NCBI RefSeq assembly: GCF_028288465.1
Contig: NZ_JAQBNR010000046.1
Span: forward strand, 1 to 64,000
Origin: Ferruginibacter sp.
GTDB lineage: Bacteria; Bacteroidota; Bacteroidia; Chitinophagales; Chitinophagaceae
DNA length: 64,000 nucleotides
Reading direction: 5' to 3'
Numbering within the stretch: the stretch's first letter is position 1; each line of letters starts with the position of its first letter. Of this stretch, positions 36,199-45,500 are shown piece after piece. The notes under the pieces were generated by a model. The model was not told the DNA's origin. It did not search any database and saw nothing but the letters and a program-made list of their open reading frames with translations. The position numbers and the translations under genes were made by a program.

Positions 36199-37317
36199 TC
36201 ATTTTTTACGTACCGTTTTGTTAATTTCCTGATTCGATATCAGTGAAAAATTATTTTCATTTTTTAACGTCGTTTCTAAAAAACTTACTGTTAGTTTTGA
36301 AATAGTGTTGAAATAATTATTGCCCGTACATTTTCCAGCAGCTCTAACTACGAACGACATACAGCTAAAATCTTCATGCCGGGCGGAATCAATTTTAAAC
36401 AGTTGTTTTTCGCCGTTAACCTTTTCCATAAAATTATACACTGAATCCATTTTATCAGTGCCGGTGGGAGGCGAACTTTCAAGACGCAGGTAAGGGATCG
36501 CAAGATGCAGATCTTTTAATGCAGCGCTGTTTTTAATTCCGTCAAAATCAGCATCCTCCGCCTTTGCTCCGTAGTGATGAAACTCACTGCCGTCAAGCGA
36601 CACCAGGCAGGCCGCATTTGCTATTTTACCAGCAGCAACAGCTCCTGCCAGTCCGCCCCAGCTATATCCCACAATCCCAACTTTGGTAAAATCAATATGA
36701 GCATCATTTCTCAGTATTTTCAGAGAAACAATGGCATCATTTACCTGCTCCGCCAGGTCCTCCTTTTTCATAGTCATATCTCCCGGAAAACGACCTATAG
36801 AACTTATCGACACCACCACAAAACCATGCTGCGCCAACGTTTCAAACAAGGAATAGTTTTCGTAACTCATACCGTTGTAAGCAGCTAAATAAATTACGAG
36901 CGGAAATTTATTATCATTTGCTGTCGCATTTTTATACGAACTGGTTTTATAATTTAACAGAGCAGCTGTATCTCCACATTTAAAACCGGTGCAATATAAT
37001 TGCGCCAGTTGCCGGGATAAACCATCACCCGCATCAGATGCGGTATAGTAGTTAGCCCTTTCATCAAACAGTCCTAAAATGTTCCGGAACAACAGCACAG
37101 AATCGGTGGCTGCCGCAGTTGCCGGATACCAAACATCCAAATCAAGCGGCCTGTAATGCAGGTAGTTTGTTGCGTCTGTATTGGGTCTGTATATCCTGGA
37201 GGTATCAACCCAATGGATGGTTTTAAAGCCCGCTTTGTACAAAACTGTTTCTACTTTTTTTTGAGCACTACAACTCAAAAAAATTACTATAAATGGCGAT
37301 AAGAAAATGGGCTTCAT
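36199..37317 (-). CDS. Exported alpha/beta hydrolase, probable lipoprotein
   Basis: 372 residues. A short leader ends FLSCSAQ, with Cys16 as likely lipid site. The hydrolase core has an oxyanion-region strand PLVIYLAAYNGMSYENYSLF, the nucleophile elbow GYSWGG in KVGIVGYSWGGLAG, and a late SARHEDFSCM with a possible catalytic His. The layout matches dienelactone-hydrolase/PAF-acetylhydrolase-like proteins. The substrate is unknown. It is 80 bp upstream of the lipocalin-like gene, so the pair may be cotranscribed. Confidence 0.82.
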   Translation of the reverse strand: MKPIFLSPFIVIFLSCSAQKKVETVLYKAGFKTIHWVDTSRIYRPNTDATNYLHYRPLDLDVWYPATAAATDSVLLFRNILGLFDERANYYTASDAGDGLSRQLAQLYCTGFKCGDTAALLNYKTSSYKNATANDNKFPLVIYLAAYNGMSYENYSLFETLAQHGFVVVSISSIGRFPGDMTMKKEDLAEQVNDAIVSLKILRNDAHIDFTKVGIVGYSWGGLAGAVAAGKIANAACLVSLDGSEFHHYGAKAEDADFDGIKNSAALKDLHLAIPYLRLESSPPTGTDKMDSVYNFMEKVNGEKQLFKIDSARHEDFSCMSFVVRAAGKCTGNNYFNTISKLTVSFLETTLKNENNFSLISNQEINKTVRKK

Positions 37318-37382
37318 GATCTATTTTTCTATGTCTGAAAAAATATTGACAATCTGTAAAAAGCAGCACTTCAACAACAATT

Positions 37383-38498
37383 CTAAAAATACTGGCTGAT
37401 CCTGATCCCCGGCGTAACACCCCTGAAAAAATTATTGAAATACATTGATGGTTCGATGGAAGTTTTTCTTATTGCAAACCTGCCTGCACCGAACCGAAAA
37501 GTTTGTTTGTCGAAATAGTCTCCTTCCCTGTGTATCAGGTAGCCCAGCGAAACTACCGCACTAAACGTAAAATCCTTCCGTGGATCGTGATCTGGAATAC
37601 CACCCTGGCCATACGTGAAGGTTAAAAAATCATTTCTGTAAGTCTGCAATTTATTTTGCGCATCTTTTGCAAAGATGAAATGAGGTTCCCAAAATAACCC
37701 AGGTTCCCATTTAAAAGTACGGTCACGATTGGTCAGGGCTAGTTTAGCTCCCAGGCTAAAAGATGGAACAAAATAATTTTTATAGTTCTGTATGTTAACC
37801 ATAAAATTCAATACAAGAAAATCGCCGTGGGCGCCCGGTACAAAGCCCCTGGGAGCACCCCCGCTGATGGACCGGTCTTTCTTCAGGTAATGATCGCCAC
37901 CACCCAGTATCAGCGGCCATTTGGTATTTTCAAAATTTTTAATCGTGGTCAGTTTTTCTTTCACCGCACCATTGATATAGCCGCTTAACTCATTCAGATT
38001 ATTCAGGTAAAAAGTAAGGTGATAGTATCGATCGTTGGTCCGACTGATTTTCTGTTGCGCCTTTGGCGGATTAGAAATAACACCAATAATATGAATGGTA
38101 TCCTGTTCTGTTCTTAGAGAAGCCAGTTCGCCTTTGTTGATTAAAAAGCTGGCGCCTTTGGGCTGAAATTGTTGTAGCCGGATTTTTTTGCGCCCTTGCC
38201 CGTCGACAAAATAATCGATGCGTTTTGAAGTGAGTGGATCCCCAAGAGAATCTTTTAATGGAGCAATGTCCGTAATAAATGTCTGCAGTAATCTATCAAT
38301 ATCTGCAAGGGCCTCCAGGTCGTTGATATCGGTTAACTCTACCTGCATTTTATTGCCTTTATCAAGGCTTATCCAGAAGCGCCGGTTAATGACGATATTT
38401 TCAGGCACTTCAAATGCCTTGTCTGATTTGTTGCTTTGAGCGCAAAGGTCTGCCGTGATGCTGATTGCCAGCATCAAAAAACAAATTGTTTTTTTCAT
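37383..38498 (-). CDS. Exported barrel-like hypothetical protein of the sigma operon
   Basis: 371 residues. Signal peptide 1-20 (ends DLCAQ). The C-terminal ~200 residues look like an outer-membrane barrel: alternating strands such as FLVLNFMVNIQNYKNYFVPSFSLGAKLAL, and a final RISQYF ending in Phe, typical for BAM-inserted barrels. The N-terminal part (~20-160) is a mixed domain not recognised here. It follows the sigma factor and its membrane partner with a 6-bp gap, so it is the third gene of that operon. Confidence 0.7.
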   Translation of the reverse strand: MKKTICFLMLAISITADLCAQSNKSDKAFEVPENIVINRRFWISLDKGNKMQVELTDINDLEALADIDRLLQTFITDIAPLKDSLGDPLTSKRIDYFVDGQGRKKIRLQQFQPKGASFLINKGELASLRTEQDTIHIIGVISNPPKAQQKISRTNDRYYHLTFYLNNLNELSGYINGAVKEKLTTIKNFENTKWPLILGGGDHYLKKDRSISGGAPRGFVPGAHGDFLVLNFMVNIQNYKNYFVPSFSLGAKLALTNRDRTFKWEPGLFWEPHFIFAKDAQNKLQTYRNDFLTFTYGQGGIPDHDPRKDFTFSAVVSLGYLIHREGDYFDKQTFRFGAGRFAIRKTSIEPSMYFNNFFRGVTPGIRISQYF

Positions 38499-38504
38499 GT
38501 TATT

Positions 38505-39230
38505 TTAGTTTGATGGAGTGGTTTTGTTTCTAAAAAAACTCAAATCGATGATGTTTTGAGATGTTGATGTTGTGGTATAAGTTTCCGGGCTTACAGGGTT
38601 AAACCTGATCGAACGATAATCAGCGATATGGTCATCCCTGCGTGTTGCTTCTTCCGGGTAGCCGAGCTCATTGATGTGGACTACTTTTAATTTTTGTTTT
38701 AATACCGGCCCTGCTGCAGCAATCGCAACCGGCGTAACGACGATTGGAGCGATGCTATTTTGTACAGGTTGAATTTCATTTTGAACTACTGTTCCTGTGC
38801 TTGTGTTAACAACTTCAGGTGCAACACTATCCATCGAAGCCATTGTTATTTTATCTTGCCGTGCAACTTTTACGGCTTGTCTTTTTTCAATCACAAGGCC
38901 CTTGTTTTCAGCCGGAGCAGGCGCAGGTTGGTTGATATTTTCATTAGGCATGGATAAGGCAGGCTGTTGCTTTACTGTTGAGGAGCTGTTGTTTGCGTGC
39001 GAAACAGTATCGTTTTTCAAAAACGGCAGCAGAATTACAAACAGCAAACAGGCAGCGGCGACCCAATACCATATCATTCTTCTGCGGCCGGACTTTTTAT
39101 GCAGGCGGGCATCCAGCTTTTCCCAAAGCGCATTGCTTTCGCTGCTGGTTAAACCCAGGATAGCCGGATCTTCCAGCCTGCCTTTCCAGGCCGCTCTATC
39201 TCGATTTTCGTTTGACATATCGGGTTCCAT
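38505..39230 (-). CDS. Membrane-anchored partner of the sigma factor, anti-sigma-like
   Basis: 241 residues. An N-terminal cytosolic part (~1-50) with RAAWKGRLEDPAILGLTSSESNALWEKL resembles anti-sigma-like proteins of this type in Bacteroidota; it lacks the zinc ZAS motif. One membrane segment lies at ~52-70 (WYWVAAACLLFVILLPF). The outer part is long, Val/Thr/Pro-rich and disordered-looking. It overlaps the sigma gene end by 35 bp (or 23 bp with the second start at 39218), so they are translationally coupled. It probably holds the sigma factor at the membrane; that is inferred from the layout. Confidence 0.7.
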   Translation of the reverse strand: MEPDMSNENRDRAAWKGRLEDPAILGLTSSESNALWEKLDARLHKKSGRRRMIWYWVAAACLLFVILLPFLKNDTVSHANNSSSTVKQQPALSMPNENINQPAPAPAENKGLVIEKRQAVKVARQDKITMASMDSVAPEVVNTSTGTVVQNEIQPVQNSIAPIVVTPVAIAAAGPVLKQKLKVVHINELGYPEEATRRDDHIADYRSIRFNPVSPETYTTTSTSQNIIDLSFFRNKTTPSN

Positions 39231-39750
39231 TTTGTGCTAGATTTTTTTGTAACAATATTTTTGCTTTGCTCAACTGCGATTTGGAAGTACCTTCTGTAAT
39301 GCCAAGCATAGCCGCAATTTCTTTATGCTCCAGGCCTTCTATTTCGTACAGGTTAAACACCGTGCGGTAACCAACCGGCAACTGAACAATCAAATCAAAT
39401 ATTTCTTTGGCAGATAAATTATTCAACGCTTCTGCTTCCAGCGGGCAATCTGCTGCATCAGCTTCCGTAACAATAGTGAACACATTTTTTTTTCGTAACA
39501 ACATCAGGCATTCATTGATCATTATTTTTTTTACCCAGTTATACAAAGCAGCATCTCCCTGGTACTGGAACGAGCCCAGCGTTTTAAAGAACTTGTAAAA
39601 GCCATCCAGTAAAACCTCTTCCGCATCCTCGTTGCCTTTAACATAGCGGCGGCACACCAGCAGCATTTTATCGCTCAGCAAATCAAACAGGCATTTCTGC
39701 GCCGGGGCACTACCCTGTTTTGCTTCCCTGATTAACTGTGCTATATCCAT
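39196..39750 (-). CDS. ECF-type RNA polymerase sigma factor
   Basis: 184 residues from the ATG at 39748-39750 (MDIAQLIREAK); an open frame to 39807 adds 19 untypical residues. Sigma region 2 is at ~25-95 (DAEEVLLDGFYKFFKTLGSF, YNWVKKIMINECLMLLRKK) and region 4 at ~125-175 (LPVGYRTVFNLYEIEGLEHKEIAAMLGITEGTSKSQLSKAK), with a clear helix-turn-helix. No FecR-type or SusC genes are next to it. It heads a three-gene operon with a membrane partner and a barrel-like protein, suggesting an envelope response that also makes an outer-membrane protein. Confidence 0.92.
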   Translation of the reverse strand: MDIAQLIREAKQGSAPAQKCLFDLLSDKMLLVCRRYVKGNEDAEEVLLDGFYKFFKTLGSFQYQGDAALYNWVKKIMINECLMLLRKKNVFTIVTEADAADCPLEAEALNNLSAKEIFDLIVQLPVGYRTVFNLYEIEGLEHKEIAAMLGITEGTSKSQLSKAKILLQKNLAQNGTRYVKRKSR

Positions 39751-39884
39751 ATTCAATTTGAAAGATACCCGGTTGTGTACATTATTACAAATGCGGCTTG
39801 CAAGCATTAGGTTGCCCGGAGATAAAAAAAATCTATTACTAAGTGGGAAAAGTGAATCGTGAATAGCTTATACTGATATCCGCA

Positions 39885-40235
39885 TTATTCAACAAAATGC
39901 CAGCAAACACCCGCAATATCAATGATGTTTACTTCGATGCCATACGGTTGCTTTTTGGGTGGTGAAACCCTGATGCCATATTTTTCCGGTAATTTTTTTT
40001 CTGTCACTGACCGATAGAACTCAGCCGCATTACTCACTTTTACACTCACCATAAAATTTTCGGCAAAGGATTTATTTTCGTACTGCTGCAAAATAAACTT
40101 ACAACCATCTTTTTCAAGACCGGCATATCCGCCAACATCCCAATTGACTGCAAAGCCCAACTCCTGAAAAAATAATTTGGATTTTTCAAATTCGCTGCCG
40201 GATGGAACAAATGGTTCCAGGGATAAAAATTGCAT
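39885..40235 (-). CDS. VOC superfamily / bleomycin-resistance-like protein
   Basis: 116 residues, cytosolic. The pattern FVPSGSEFEKSKLFFQELGFAVNW...GCKFILQQYENKSFAENF...VKVSNAAEFYRSV...YGIEVNIIDIAGVCWHFVE is a single VOC unit as in glyoxalase/bleomycin-resistance-type proteins. The metal ligands are incomplete by eye, so it may be a binding protein without an active metal site. Two gene remnants follow upstream of it. Confidence 0.75.
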   Translation of the reverse strand: MQFLSLEPFVPSGSEFEKSKLFFQELGFAVNWDVGGYAGLEKDGCKFILQQYENKSFAENFMVSVKVSNAAEFYRSVTEKKLPEKYGIRVSPPKKQPYGIEVNIIDIAGVCWHFVE

Positions 40236-40271
40236 GTTGAGTATTTTTTAATGGGATGCTGTATGGCTGAA

Positions 40272-40379
40272 TTATAGCAGGTTTCGTTTCAAGTAGTCAT
40301 CAATCTTGAAGTTAATAATTTTTCCAGCTTCATCTATTGAACTTTGTATATTTTTTTGCCGCGGGGTTTCTATGGTTGA
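40272..40379 (-). pseudogene. C-terminal gene remnant
   Basis: A 35-codon open stretch between an upstream TAA and a terminal TAA at 40272-40274 reads like the end of a protein: ETPRQKNIQSSIDEAGKI, then NFKIDDYLKRNLL. It has no start codon. Upstream of the in-frame TAA the same frame reads FRYYKLTPSLPTITDG, so an older gene may have been broken by a stop. The family is unknown; chance cannot be excluded for so short a piece. Confidence 0.3.
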
Positions 40380-40483
40380 TTAAGGTTGCAGCAAAAGTCC
40401 ATCAGTTATCGTTGGCAAGGAAGGTGTAAGTTTATAATAGCGAAAGGACACTTTGTTATTGCTTGCTCATTTTTACTTCTCTG

Positions 40484-40753
40484 CTATTCTGATTCTGTTT
40501 GTGGAAGCATTTTTTTTATCAAAACAAGCTGCCCTAAATGATAGTGCAGGTGTTCAATAATACCGGTTATATTTCTGTAGTAATTACCATACTTACCATC
40601 CGCAAAATCGTCCCATAGTTTGGCTTCAGGCAGCTGTTCCACCAGTCCGGCAAAGGCTTCTGCCTCCTTCCATATTTTGTCCAGTAACTGCTCCCAGTCT
40701 TCGTTGCATGCGATGGGTGGCTTTGAATTAACAAATGTGACAACTCCTGACAT
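40484..40753 (-). pseudogene. Truncated DinB-family protein (C-terminal half)
   Basis: 89 codons. The second half is characteristic of DinB/DUF1572 proteins: KLWDDFADGKYGNYYRNITGI, then EHLHYHLGQLVLIKKML with the metal-type His. A full DinB protein is about 150-170 residues; the N-terminal helices with the first conserved His are missing, and no matching sequence is found in other frames upstream. A -7-like TAAATTTG at 40841-40848 (minus strand) could still drive it, so a shortened functional protein is possible. Confidence 0.55.
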
Positions 40754-41049
40754 GTCTTTAGAACTGTCATAATAATATCAATGTTGGTATAAAGTTTAAA
40801 CGTACTCACATATCGAATAATGACTTATATATACGTAAATCAAATTTAAAGTATTAAAAATTTGTACTAGCCTTTATTACAATAGCGGTTACATCATCAC
40901 CCACAAAAAAGAATGCTGTTTAAGACTATTTTTTTAAAATGTTTCTATTTTGACCAACTCCCCTCCTATAATATTTTTTTTATTTTAAACCTTATCGAAT
41001 AAATTGTGTTACTGGACTTTCCTCAACCCCCTTTCATAAATTATACAAT

Positions 41050-42498
41050 ATGCCGCAAGCCCCTGTTGCTATTTACAATCACCTGAATTATTTCGATGCC
41101 CTGTTTCATGAAGCCAAAGAAAATGCGGTATTACTGCTGGATACAGATGGCATTATACTGGAAGTAAACAAGGCTTTTATAGGCTCATTTGGTTATGAAC
41201 GGGCTGATGTTTGCGGCAACCATTTTAAAATGCTTTTTACCGAAGAAGACAAGGCCAAGAACCGGCCGGACAAAGAGATTGCGGCCGCTTTGAGCCAGGG
41301 CCAGGCATACGACAATAACTACCTGGTGCAGAAAGACAATGTGATTACCTGGGTATCGGGAGAAAGCACACTGATAAAAGATGAAGCCGGTAAAATCTAC
41401 GTGCTGAAAATCATCCAGAATATCAATGAACAAAAAATTTCGGAGAATGCTATCATCAGCCTCAGCAACTTTACGGACAGTATTTTAAAATCAATTGAAG
41501 ATGGTATTGTGGTACTGAATAAAGACCTGAAAATTGTCAGGGCCAACGAATCTTTTTCAAGATTATTCGCCCTCGGTGCAACAAAAATAACCAATGTTGA
41601 TTTTGCAAAACTGATTGCGTCCTATGATAAAAATAACGACCTGCTGCATAAAATACAACTTGCGGTGATCAGTAAAAAAGGATTCAGCAATATCCAGATA
41701 CAACTAAATGAAAATACGGCACAGGAAAAAATATTTGAGGTAAACTGCAGCCCGGTAAAAGACGGGTCATCCGAATCGAATGTATTGCTGATTGTGCATG
41801 ATATTACCGTGCAAAAGCAGGCGGAACGTGACCGGGATGATATGATCGGTTTTATTGGTCATGAGTTAAGAAACCCCATCACCAATGTATTACTCTCTCA
41901 TAATTTACTGGAAGCATTGGTTGAAACCAATGACGCTGCAACTATCAAAGAGTTACTTGAGCGGAGCAAAAACAATGTATTGCGGTTAAACAGAATGATC
42001 AACGAATTGTATAACTCCACCAAAATAAACGCAGGCCATTTTGAACTGGAAAAAACAAAATTTGATTTTGCCGGCATGATCACTGAAGCGGTAGATACGG
42101 TAAAAATGCTGCACCCCGATTATACGATTGATGTTGACAACAGCACCGGTCTTGTCGTAACGGCCGACCGGTACAGGCTGATACAAGTAATAACCAATTA
42201 CCTGGGTAACAGCATTAAATATGCCGATGGCAAAAAAAATATCCGCATACTGGTGACCATTCAAAACGACTTTGTGGAAGTGGCCGTAAAAGACGATGGA
42301 ATGGGTATTGCGCAGGCGCATCTGCCGTTTATTTTCGACCGGTTTTTCAGGGCAGAAAAAACAATGAACCTCGAGGGTATCGGGCTGGGACTTTTTTTAT
42401 GCAAACAAATTATACATGCCCACAACGGTCATGTGTGGGCCGAAAGCGAAGAAGGTGATGGATCTACTTTTTATTTTTCTATTCCGTTAATGCAATAG
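41050..42498 (+). CDS. Sensor histidine kinase with two PAS domains
   Basis: 482 residues, no membrane segments, so it senses a cytosolic signal. PAS1 lies at ~12-130 (NAVLLLDTDGIILEVNKAF, ending IIQNINEQK) and PAS2 at ~138-258 (DGIVVLNKDLKIVRANESF, LLIVHDITVQKQ). HisKA has H271 in IGFIGHELRNPITNVLLSHN. HATPase_c has N-box TNYLGNSIKYAD, G1 KDDGMGI and G2 EGIGLGLFLCKQI. All catalytic residues are intact. No response regulator gene is adjacent, so the partner is unknown. It is convergent with the repeat protein gene. Confidence 0.92.
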   Translation: MPQAPVAIYNHLNYFDALFHEAKENAVLLLDTDGIILEVNKAFIGSFGYERADVCGNHFKMLFTEEDKAKNRPDKEIAAALSQGQAYDNNYLVQKDNVITWVSGESTLIKDEAGKIYVLKIIQNINEQKISENAIISLSNFTDSILKSIEDGIVVLNKDLKIVRANESFSRLFALGATKITNVDFAKLIASYDKNNDLLHKIQLAVISKKGFSNIQIQLNENTAQEKIFEVNCSPVKDGSSESNVLLIVHDITVQKQAERDRDDMIGFIGHELRNPITNVLLSHNLLEALVETNDAATIKELLERSKNNVLRLNRMINELYNSTKINAGHFELEKTKFDFAGMITEAVDTVKMLHPDYTIDVDNSTGLVVTADRYRLIQVITNYLGNSIKYADGKKNIRILVTIQNDFVEVAVKDDGMGIAQAHLPFIFDRFFRAEKTMNLEGIGLGLFLCKQIIHAHNGHVWAESEEGDGSTFYFSIPLMQ

Positions 42499-42507
42499 CT
42501 TTCTATC

Positions 42508-42563
42508 CACTCAAAATTCACTGCTCACCATTCGCAATTCACCACTCACCACTGACAACTCAC
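42508..42563. repeat. Degenerate heptanucleotide tandem repeat
   Basis: Eight consecutive 7-bp units: CACTCAA, AATTCAC, TGCTCAC, CATTCGC, AATTCAC, CACTCAC, CACTGAC, AACTCAC. The common core is xAxTCAC. It sits exactly in the short gap between two convergent genes, close to both stop codons. Confidence 0.8.
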
Positions 42564-42572
42564 TGTAAATCA

Positions 42573-45500
42573 TCATCTCACCAGCACCACATTGCCCTTC
42601 AGCATTTTTACCCTGCCCAGCCGGTCGGTGCCTTTTATCATCCACACATAGTTGCCAATGTTTTGTTTAATACCCTTATAGGTCCCATCCCACCCTTCAC
42701 CAACATTGCTTGTTTCAAAAACAATATCGCCGTAGCGGTTAAATATTCTGAAATATTCCAGGTTGCTTATACCTACCGCTGTGGGCCTGAAGCGGTCATT
42801 TAATCCATCCCCATTGGGACTAAACGCATTGGGCACATAAAACCCCGGGCCTTTTAACACACGCAGTTTTACTGTATCATGTGCCGTACAACCCAGCTCA
42901 TTTTTTACTGTTAAAGTAAATGTTTCATCTGCGGTTAGTTTAACAGTTGGGTTGGCTATAAAAGGATTACTGAGTTGTTCCGGCGGTGACCACTCAAATT
43001 GCCCGTTGCCTGTACCGTTTAACTGGTAAGGCGCATTGTATTCGGCGTTATCGTCCTTGCCTGCACCGGCGATTACTTTTGGCAACACATCCAGGTTCAC
43101 CGTAGCGGTATCCAGGCAACCCTGGTTAGTTTTTACTATCAGTTGGTAGCTGCCTGCACCAGTTACTGAACCTGGCAACGTTAGGGGTTGCTGATTGATT
43201 GTCCAGGTGCCGGTAAAGCCAGCTGTATTATACTGGCCTGCCAGGTTCAGCGTATCTCCAAAACATATTTTCAGGTTTTTATCCGGCCCCAATGTGGGTT
43301 TGGTGTGAACGGTTACAGCAAGCATTGCCCTTGGCCCCTCACATGCGCCGCTTACCTGGCTTACAAAATAATGATTTACACCCGCCGCCAGCGTAGAAGG
43401 TATGGACGGTATTGATGAGGCTGTACCGCCAGTGTCAGTGCGGTACCAGAGCAACCGGCCGCCTTCTGTGATACCCGCGGCATGCAGCGTTTCAGCAATA
43501 TCATACTGGCAATAACTGAGTGGCGAGACGGTTGGTGGAGGCGGTGTTGCATTCACACTTAAATCCAGTGTAGCAACCGAATCACATCCACCGGCATTCC
43601 TGAGTGTAACCACATGCAAACCGGAACTGGTAAAGCTCTGACCGTTCCACTGGTAAGGCAATTGGGCAGAGCAAACACTTGCTTTTGTTATGCTGTTTGT
43701 ATTGGCTTTTACAAACAGGTGTAATGTGGCAATTGAATCACAGCCATGTCTATCAGCCAGCGTTACAGCATAAGTACCGGCTTGCGGATAGCTATGCCCG
43801 TTCCAGCTAAAAGGTAACTGCCCGGTGCAAATACTGATTGTACTGGTACTGGTGGCGACGGTACGAACAGACAGGTTTGCAGTTACAATAGAATCGCAGC
43901 CGGTACTGTTGGTGAGCGTGGTGGTAAAAATGCCGGCACTGGTAAAAACATGTCCATTCCAGCTGTAGGGCAATTGAGAAGGGCAAACACCTATGTCGAT
44001 ATTCCTTTTATCGGGCGCAGTCACGGCAAGGTTGAGCGTTGCAAGGGAATCGCACACGCTTAGCCCGGTGAGCAAAATCGAATAAGTACCGGCAGCAGTA
44101 TATGTTTTGCCGTTCCAGTGATAAGGTAACTGGTTGCTGCAAATAGTTGTGTTGGTGGTGCTGGTTGTGTACGGCAACACGGTAAGGCCGAGTACCGGCA
44201 CGGAGTCGCAGCCTGCAAGTGTTTTGATGGTTACAGAATAAGTGCCGCCTGTGTTATAGCTTTTGCCGTTCCACAGGTATGGCAATTCTTTATCGCACAC
44301 ATTTACATTGGTAGTAGAAGTAAGAATATCTTTCACCATCAGTTTGAGCGTTGCAACAGAATCGCAGCCACTGCTGCTGGCAAGCGTTACCGGATAGGTG
44401 CCGGCAATAGGAAACACATTGCCGTTCCAGGTATAGGGCAACTGGTTACTGCAAATGGTGAGTTCGGTAATACTCGCGGCGGCATCCCCCACCTGCAGGT
44501 TTAAAGTGGCAACAGAATCACAACCACCGCTGGTTATCAGCATAGCAGTATAAGTTCCGGACGAAGTATAACTGTTGCCGTTCCACAAATAAGGCAACTG
44601 GCTGATACAGGTACTTACATTGGTAACGCTGGTTAACAGGTTATTTACGGTAAGATTTAAGGTTGCAATGGAATCGCAGCCGGCCACATTTTTAAGGTTG
44701 GCTACATAAGTTCCGCCCGATGAATAACTGTTACCATTCCACTGGTAAGGCAGCTGGTTATTGCAGACCGTTTTATTGATGGTACTGGTTAAAAATGGTT
44801 GTACCGCCAGGTGAAGGCTGATAACGGAATCGCAGCCGCCACTGCTTTGCACGGTGACGGCATAATTGCCTGCACTGTTAAATACTTTCCCGTTCCATTT
44901 AAAAGGCAGTTGCGCATTGCAAATGGTGAGCGTCGTATCACTTGTTTTGGTGTCACTTACGCTGAGGTGTAATGTAACTACAGAATCGCAACCACCGCTG
45001 CTGATAAGCGTAGCTACGTAAGTTCCACTGGTGTTATACAAATGCCCGTTCCAGTTATAGGGTGTTTGATTAACGCAGATGCTGATATTGGTATCCTTTT
45101 TTATTACCGGATTAACATACAGATCCAGGTTGGCGACAGAGTCGCAACCGGTAGCACTGAGCAACGTTACCGAATAATGACCGGGCAACGTATAGGGTTT
45201 GCCGTTCCATACAAAAGGTAGTTGGTTAATGCAAAGTTTTTTAACGGTTGTACCCGGCGGAATGAGCTGACTGACGATGTTCACGGCAACAATGGAATGG
45301 CAGGCATCCACTACAAAGGGTGGATCAATCGGGTAAGTGCCGGGTTCTGTAAAAATATGCCCGTGGTAATTATACGGAAACCGGCTGTTGCAAAGCAGCA
45401 GGCTGTCAGTTTTTGTTGACGGTGTTTCAACCGCTAATTTTAAAGTAGCCACAGAATCACAACCGGCGGCGGTAACAAAAGATGCAGTATAGGTACCTGC

